Source: Strongylocentrotus droebachiensis (lineage: Eukaryota > Echinodermata > Echinoidea > Camarodonta > Strongylocentrotidae). From it: a stretch of 64,000 nt of DNA. Each line of letters begins with the position of its first letter. The first letter of the stretch is position 1. The notes below the pieces were generated by a model that worked only from the letters and a program-made list of their open reading frames with translations, was not told the DNA's origin and made no database searches. A program made the position numbers and the translations under genes. Below are positions 60,801 to 64,000 of the stretch, piece after piece. The stretch covers positions 62,001 to 126,000 of the forward strand of contig JAVYIG010002216.1 in NCBI GenBank assembly GCA_035222895.1, in the 5' to 3' direction.

Positions 60801-63087
60801 TTTTGCTCTCTCGTCATGTCTCTCTCGTCATGGCTCTCGTAATGGCTCTCTCGTCATATCTCTCTCGTTTTGGCTCTCTCGTCATGTCTCTCTCGTCATG
60901 GCTCTCGTCATGTCTCTCTCGTAATGTCTTTCTCGTCATGTCTCTCTCGTCATGGCTCTCGTCATGTCTCTCTCGTAATGGCTTTCTCGTAATGTCTCTC
61001 TCGTAATGGCTATCTCGTCATGGCTCTCGTAATGGCTATCTCGTCATGGCTCTCGTAATGGCAATCTCGTCATGGCTTTCTCGTCATGTCTCTCTCGTCA
61101 TGGCTCTCGTCATGTCTCTCTCGTAATGGCTTTCTCGTAATGTCTCTTTCGTTTTGGCTCTCTCGTCATGTATCTCTCGTCATGTCTCTCTCGTCATGGC
61201 TTTCTCGTAATGTCTCTCTCGTTTTGGCTCTCTCGTCATGTATCTCTCGTCATGTCTCTCTCGTCATGGCTTTCTCGTAATGGCTTTCTCGTAATGTATC
61301 TCTCGTCATGTATCTCTCGTAATGGCTCTCTCGTCATGTCTTTCTCGTAATGTCTCTCTCGTAATGGCTTTCTCGTAATGTCTCTCTCGTTTTGGCTCTC
61401 TCGTCATGTATCTCTCGTCATGTATCTCTCGTCATGTCTCTCTCGTCATGGCTCTCGTAATGGCTCTCTCGTCATATCTCTCTCGTTTTGGCTCTCTCGT
61501 CATATCTCTCTCGTTTTGGCTCTCTCGTCATGTCTCTCTCGTAATGGCTATCTCGTCATGGCTCTCGTAATGGCTCTCGTCATGGCTCTCTCGTCATGTA
61601 TCTCTCGTCATGTCTCTCTCGTCATGTCTTTCTCGTAATGTCTCTCTCGTAATGGCTTTCTCGTAATGTCTCTCTCGTAATGGCTATCTCGTCATGGCTC
61701 TAGTAATGGCTCTCGTCATGTCTCTCTCGTAATGGCTTTCTCGTAATGTCTCTCTCGTTTTGGCTCTCTCGTCATGTATCTCTCGTCATGTCTCTCTCGT
61801 CATGTCTTTCTCGTAATGTCTCTCTCGTAATGGCTTTCTCGTAATGTCTCTCTCGTTTTGGCTCTCTCGTCATGTCTCTCTCTTCATGGCTCTCGTAATG
61901 TCTCTCTCGTAATGGCTATCTCGTCATGGCTCTCGTACGTAATGGCAATCTCGTCATGGCTCTCGTCATGTCTCTCTCGTCATGTCTTTCTCGTCATGTC
62001 TCTCTCGTCATGGCTCTCGTCATGTCTCTCTCGTAATGGCTTTCTCGTAATGTCTCTTTCGTTTTGGCTCTCTCGTCATGTATCTCTCGTCATGTCTCTC
62101 TCGTCATGGCTTTCTCGTAATGTCTCTCTCGTTTTGGCTCTCTCGTCATGTATCTCTCGTCATGTCTCTCTCGTCATGGCTTTCTCGTAATGGCTTTCTC
62201 GTAATGTATCTCTCGTCATGTATCTCTCGTCATGTCTCTCTCGTCATGTCTTTCTCGTAATGTCTCTCTCGTAATGGCTTTCTCGTAATGTCTCTCTCGT
62301 TTTGGCTCTCTCGTCATGTATCTCTCGTCATGTATCTCTCGTCATGTATCTCTCGTCATGTCTCTCTCGTCATGTCTCTCTCGTAATTGCTATCTCGTAA
62401 TGTCTCTCTCGTAATGGCTCTCTCGTCATGTTTCTCTCGTCATGGCTCTCTCGTCATGTTTCTCTCGTCATGGCTCTCGTCATGTCTCTCACGTAATGGC
62501 TTTCTCGTAATGTATCTCTCGTCATGTATCTCTCGTCATGTCTCTCTCGTCATGTATCTCTCGTCATGTCTCTCTCGTAATGGCTTTCTCGTAATGTCTC
62601 TCTCGTTTTTGCTCTCTCGTCATGTCTCTCTCGTAATGGCTATCTCGTCATGGCTCTCGTAATGGCTCTCGTCATGTCTCTCTCGTAATGGCTTTCTCGT
62701 AATGTCTCTCTCGTTTTGGCTCTCTTGTCATGTATCTCTCGTCATGTATCTCTCGTCATGTCTCTCTCGTCATATCTCTCTCGTTTTGGCTCTCTCGTCA
62801 TGTCTCTCTCGTAATGGCTATCTCGTCATGGCTCTCGTAATGGCTCTCGTCATATCTCTCTCGTTTTGGCTCTCTCGTCATGTCTCTCTCGTAATGGCTA
62901 TCTCGTCATGGCTCTCGTAATGGCTCTCGTCATGTCTCTCTCGTAATGGCTTTCTCGTAATGTCTCTCTCGTTTTGGCTCTCTCGTCATGTATCTCTCGT
63001 CATGTCTCTCTCGTCATGTATCTCTCGTCATGTATCTCTCGTCATGTCTCTCTCGTCATGGCTCTCGTAATGGCTCTCTCGTCATAT
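24869..63087. repeat. Satellite 2: 12/14-bp CTCGT-containing array, about 38 kb, with higher-order repeats
   Basis: The unit is 14 bp, TCTCTCTCGTCATG, with common variants TATCTCTCGTCATG, GCTTTCTCGTAATG, TCTCTCTCGTTTTG and GCTATCTCGTCATG, and a 12-bp form GCTCTCGTAATG. That is roughly 2,700 units, nearly all with one CpG. Superimposed are long near-identical duplications. The rare variant GTCATTGTCTC followed by TCACG occurs at 27632, 37141, 39854, 44605, 47318, 56825 and 59538, with spacings 9509, 2713, 4751, 2713, 9507 and 2713. GTACGTAATGGCAAT occurs at 31791, 43915, 51379 and 61935. The array starts abruptly where satellite 1 ends and stops abruptly at the LINE. It contains no genes. Confidence 0.97.
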
Positions 63088-64000
63088 CGATCTAATCGGA
63101 AAAATTTGATATATCCTTCTCAATATAATCCTAATGTAAAGTCTGGCATAACATGTTCTCTTTGGAATGCTCATTCTATAAGAAATAAGACAGTTGATCT
63201 GGTTGATTATATTTGTGAACATGACACTGATGTAATGATTTTAACTGAGACGTGGCTAAACAAAAATGATAATGTTGTCATAGGTGAGTGTACCCCTCCT
63301 GGTTATACTTTCCTAAATGAGCCTCGTGACTCTAGTACTCGTGGAGGCGGAATTGCTATGTTGTTTAAAACTCCACTTAAGATGCGTATTAGGCGAAATG
63401 ATGATCTAGTTTACTCTACATTCGAATGCGTACATATCACTAATAGTTCTTACTCAGTCAATTTTATAGTTGTATATAGGCCACCGCCATCACCAATGAA
63501 TGGATTCACTAATGCAGATTTTCTTAGTGAATTTGATGATTTTGTAAATGAAGTATCTCTTCTTCCAGGAAAGCTAATTTTACTGGGTGATTTTAATGTC
63601 CACTGGGATAATCCCTCTAAAAATGATGTTATTCATTTCTCTTCAACAACAACTGCTGCTGGTTTTGCTCAATGTGTAAATGGCCCAACACATAGTCTTG
63701 GGCACACCTTAGACTTGGTGTTTACCCGCTGTGATGAATCTGATAAATCTTTGCTTAAGGATTGTTACATTGATGAAACATGTATGTCTGATCATCATAT
63801 TGTGTGTTTCACTTTGCAGCTTCCAAAACCTATACCTATGCAAACTGTATCAACTCTTCGCAACTATCGTAAAATCGATAAGAATCAATTTGTTAACTCA
63901 CTAACTGAGTTGTTATCATCCAAACCAATCAATGTGGATGTTGACCCTTTGTTCGAATGGTATGAATCTGGAATGGAAGAATTGTTAGACACATATGCAC
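63070..64000 (+). CDS. Non-LTR retrotransposon ORF2, endonuclease domain (partial, runs off the window)
   Basis: An open frame from about 63082 to the end of the window encodes an apurinic/apyrimidinic-type endonuclease. Motifs in order: SLWNAHSIRNK (N-terminal strand), ILTETWL (catalytic glutamate), PPGYTF, RGGGIAML, VVYRPPPS, LILLGDFNVHWD (G-D-F-N active-site block), GPTHSLGHTLDLVF and MSDHHIVCF (S-D-H catalytic end). The layout is that of CR1/L2-like elements of the Jockey group. Reverse transcriptase should follow beyond 64000. The 5' part and ORF1 are missing. The first residues lie at the satellite edge, and an in-frame ATG at 63070 belongs to the last satellite unit and is probably accidental. 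No stop or frameshift is seen in about 300 codons, so the insertion looks young. Confidence 0.9.
   Translation, partial: MALSSYRSNRKNLIYPSQYNPNVKSGITCSLWNAHSIRNKTVDLVDYICEHDTDVMILTETWLNKNDNVVIGECTPPGYTFLNEPRDSSTRGGGIAMLFKTPLKMRIRRNDDLVYSTFECVHITNSSYSVNFIVVYRPPPSPMNGFTNADFLSEFDDFVNEVSLLPGKLILLGDFNVHWDNPSKNDVIHFSSTTTAAGFAQCVNGPTHSLGHTLDLVFTRCDESDKSLLKDCYIDETCMSDHHIVCFTLQLPKPIPMQTVSTLRNYRKIDKNQFVNSLTELLSSKPINVDVDPLFEWYESGMEELLDTYA
63091..64000 (+). mobile_element. 5'-truncated CR1/L2-like LINE bordering satellite 2
   Basis: The change from satellite unit to LINE is at about 63088-63091 (CGTCATAT, then CGATCTAATCGG). Truncation upstream of the endonuclease is typical of incomplete reverse transcription. 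The alternative is that the satellite expanded from, or invaded, the LINE 5' region. The 3' end is outside the window. Confidence 0.75.

Noticed and set aside
24900-62920. Dozens of 60-114-codon frames such as those starting MSLSFWLSRH
   Set aside because: All are translations of the 12/14-bp satellite. The unit length is not a multiple of three, so frames are short and chance-determined, and the same frames recur because the DNA is duplicated.
24869-63087. CRISPR-like or telomeric array
   Set aside because: There are no unique spacers between repeats and the context is eukaryotic; the unit is not a known telomere repeat.

Overview
The window is eukaryotic nuclear DNA. Coding sequence sits in short exons with GT/AG splice sites, introns are kilobases long and packed with small DNA transposons, and there is a non-LTR retrotransposon and very large satellite arrays. 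Gene content and repeat style fit a marine invertebrate deuterostome, perhaps an echinoderm. That placement is inference; no species can be named from the sequence.

Layout. (1) Positions 1-15823, minus strand: most of one gene, an SLC17A9-like vesicular nucleotide transporter of the major facilitator superfamily. Seven successive exon positions can be joined in phase (about 358 residues). The N-terminal exon is not placed with confidence and the C-terminal exon(s) lie left of position 1. (2) About 17.18-17.37 kb: a GC-rich, CpG-rich block, candidate promoter or first exon. (3) 17917-18077: a foldback MITE. (4) About 18.1-24.87 kb: a pyrimidine-rich satellite. (5) 24.87-63.09 kb: a second satellite of a 12/14-bp CpG-containing unit with multi-kilobase higher-order duplications. 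(6) 63.09-64.0 kb: the endonuclease part of a LINE on the plus strand.

The most interesting feature is the exon architecture of the transporter. Exon 5 (TM7 region) is present as two diverged copies of 97 nt each. Exon 7 (TM9-TM10 region) is present as three diverged copies of 172, 175 and 172 nt. All have open frames, splice sites and identical phase, and splicing two copies of a set in series would shift the frame. This is the signature of mutually exclusive alternative exons. Around them are decayed exon fragments, one of which is inverted and complementary to the acceptor of exon 7b. Two nearly identical inverted hAT MITEs (each with its own 8-bp target duplication) flank exon 5b, and an in-frame alternative donor on exon 7c would add 13 codons. 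Together this could be an RNA-structure-controlled splicing system giving up to six transporter isoforms (2 x 3).

The long open frames in the satellites are stop-poor low-complexity sequence, not genes.
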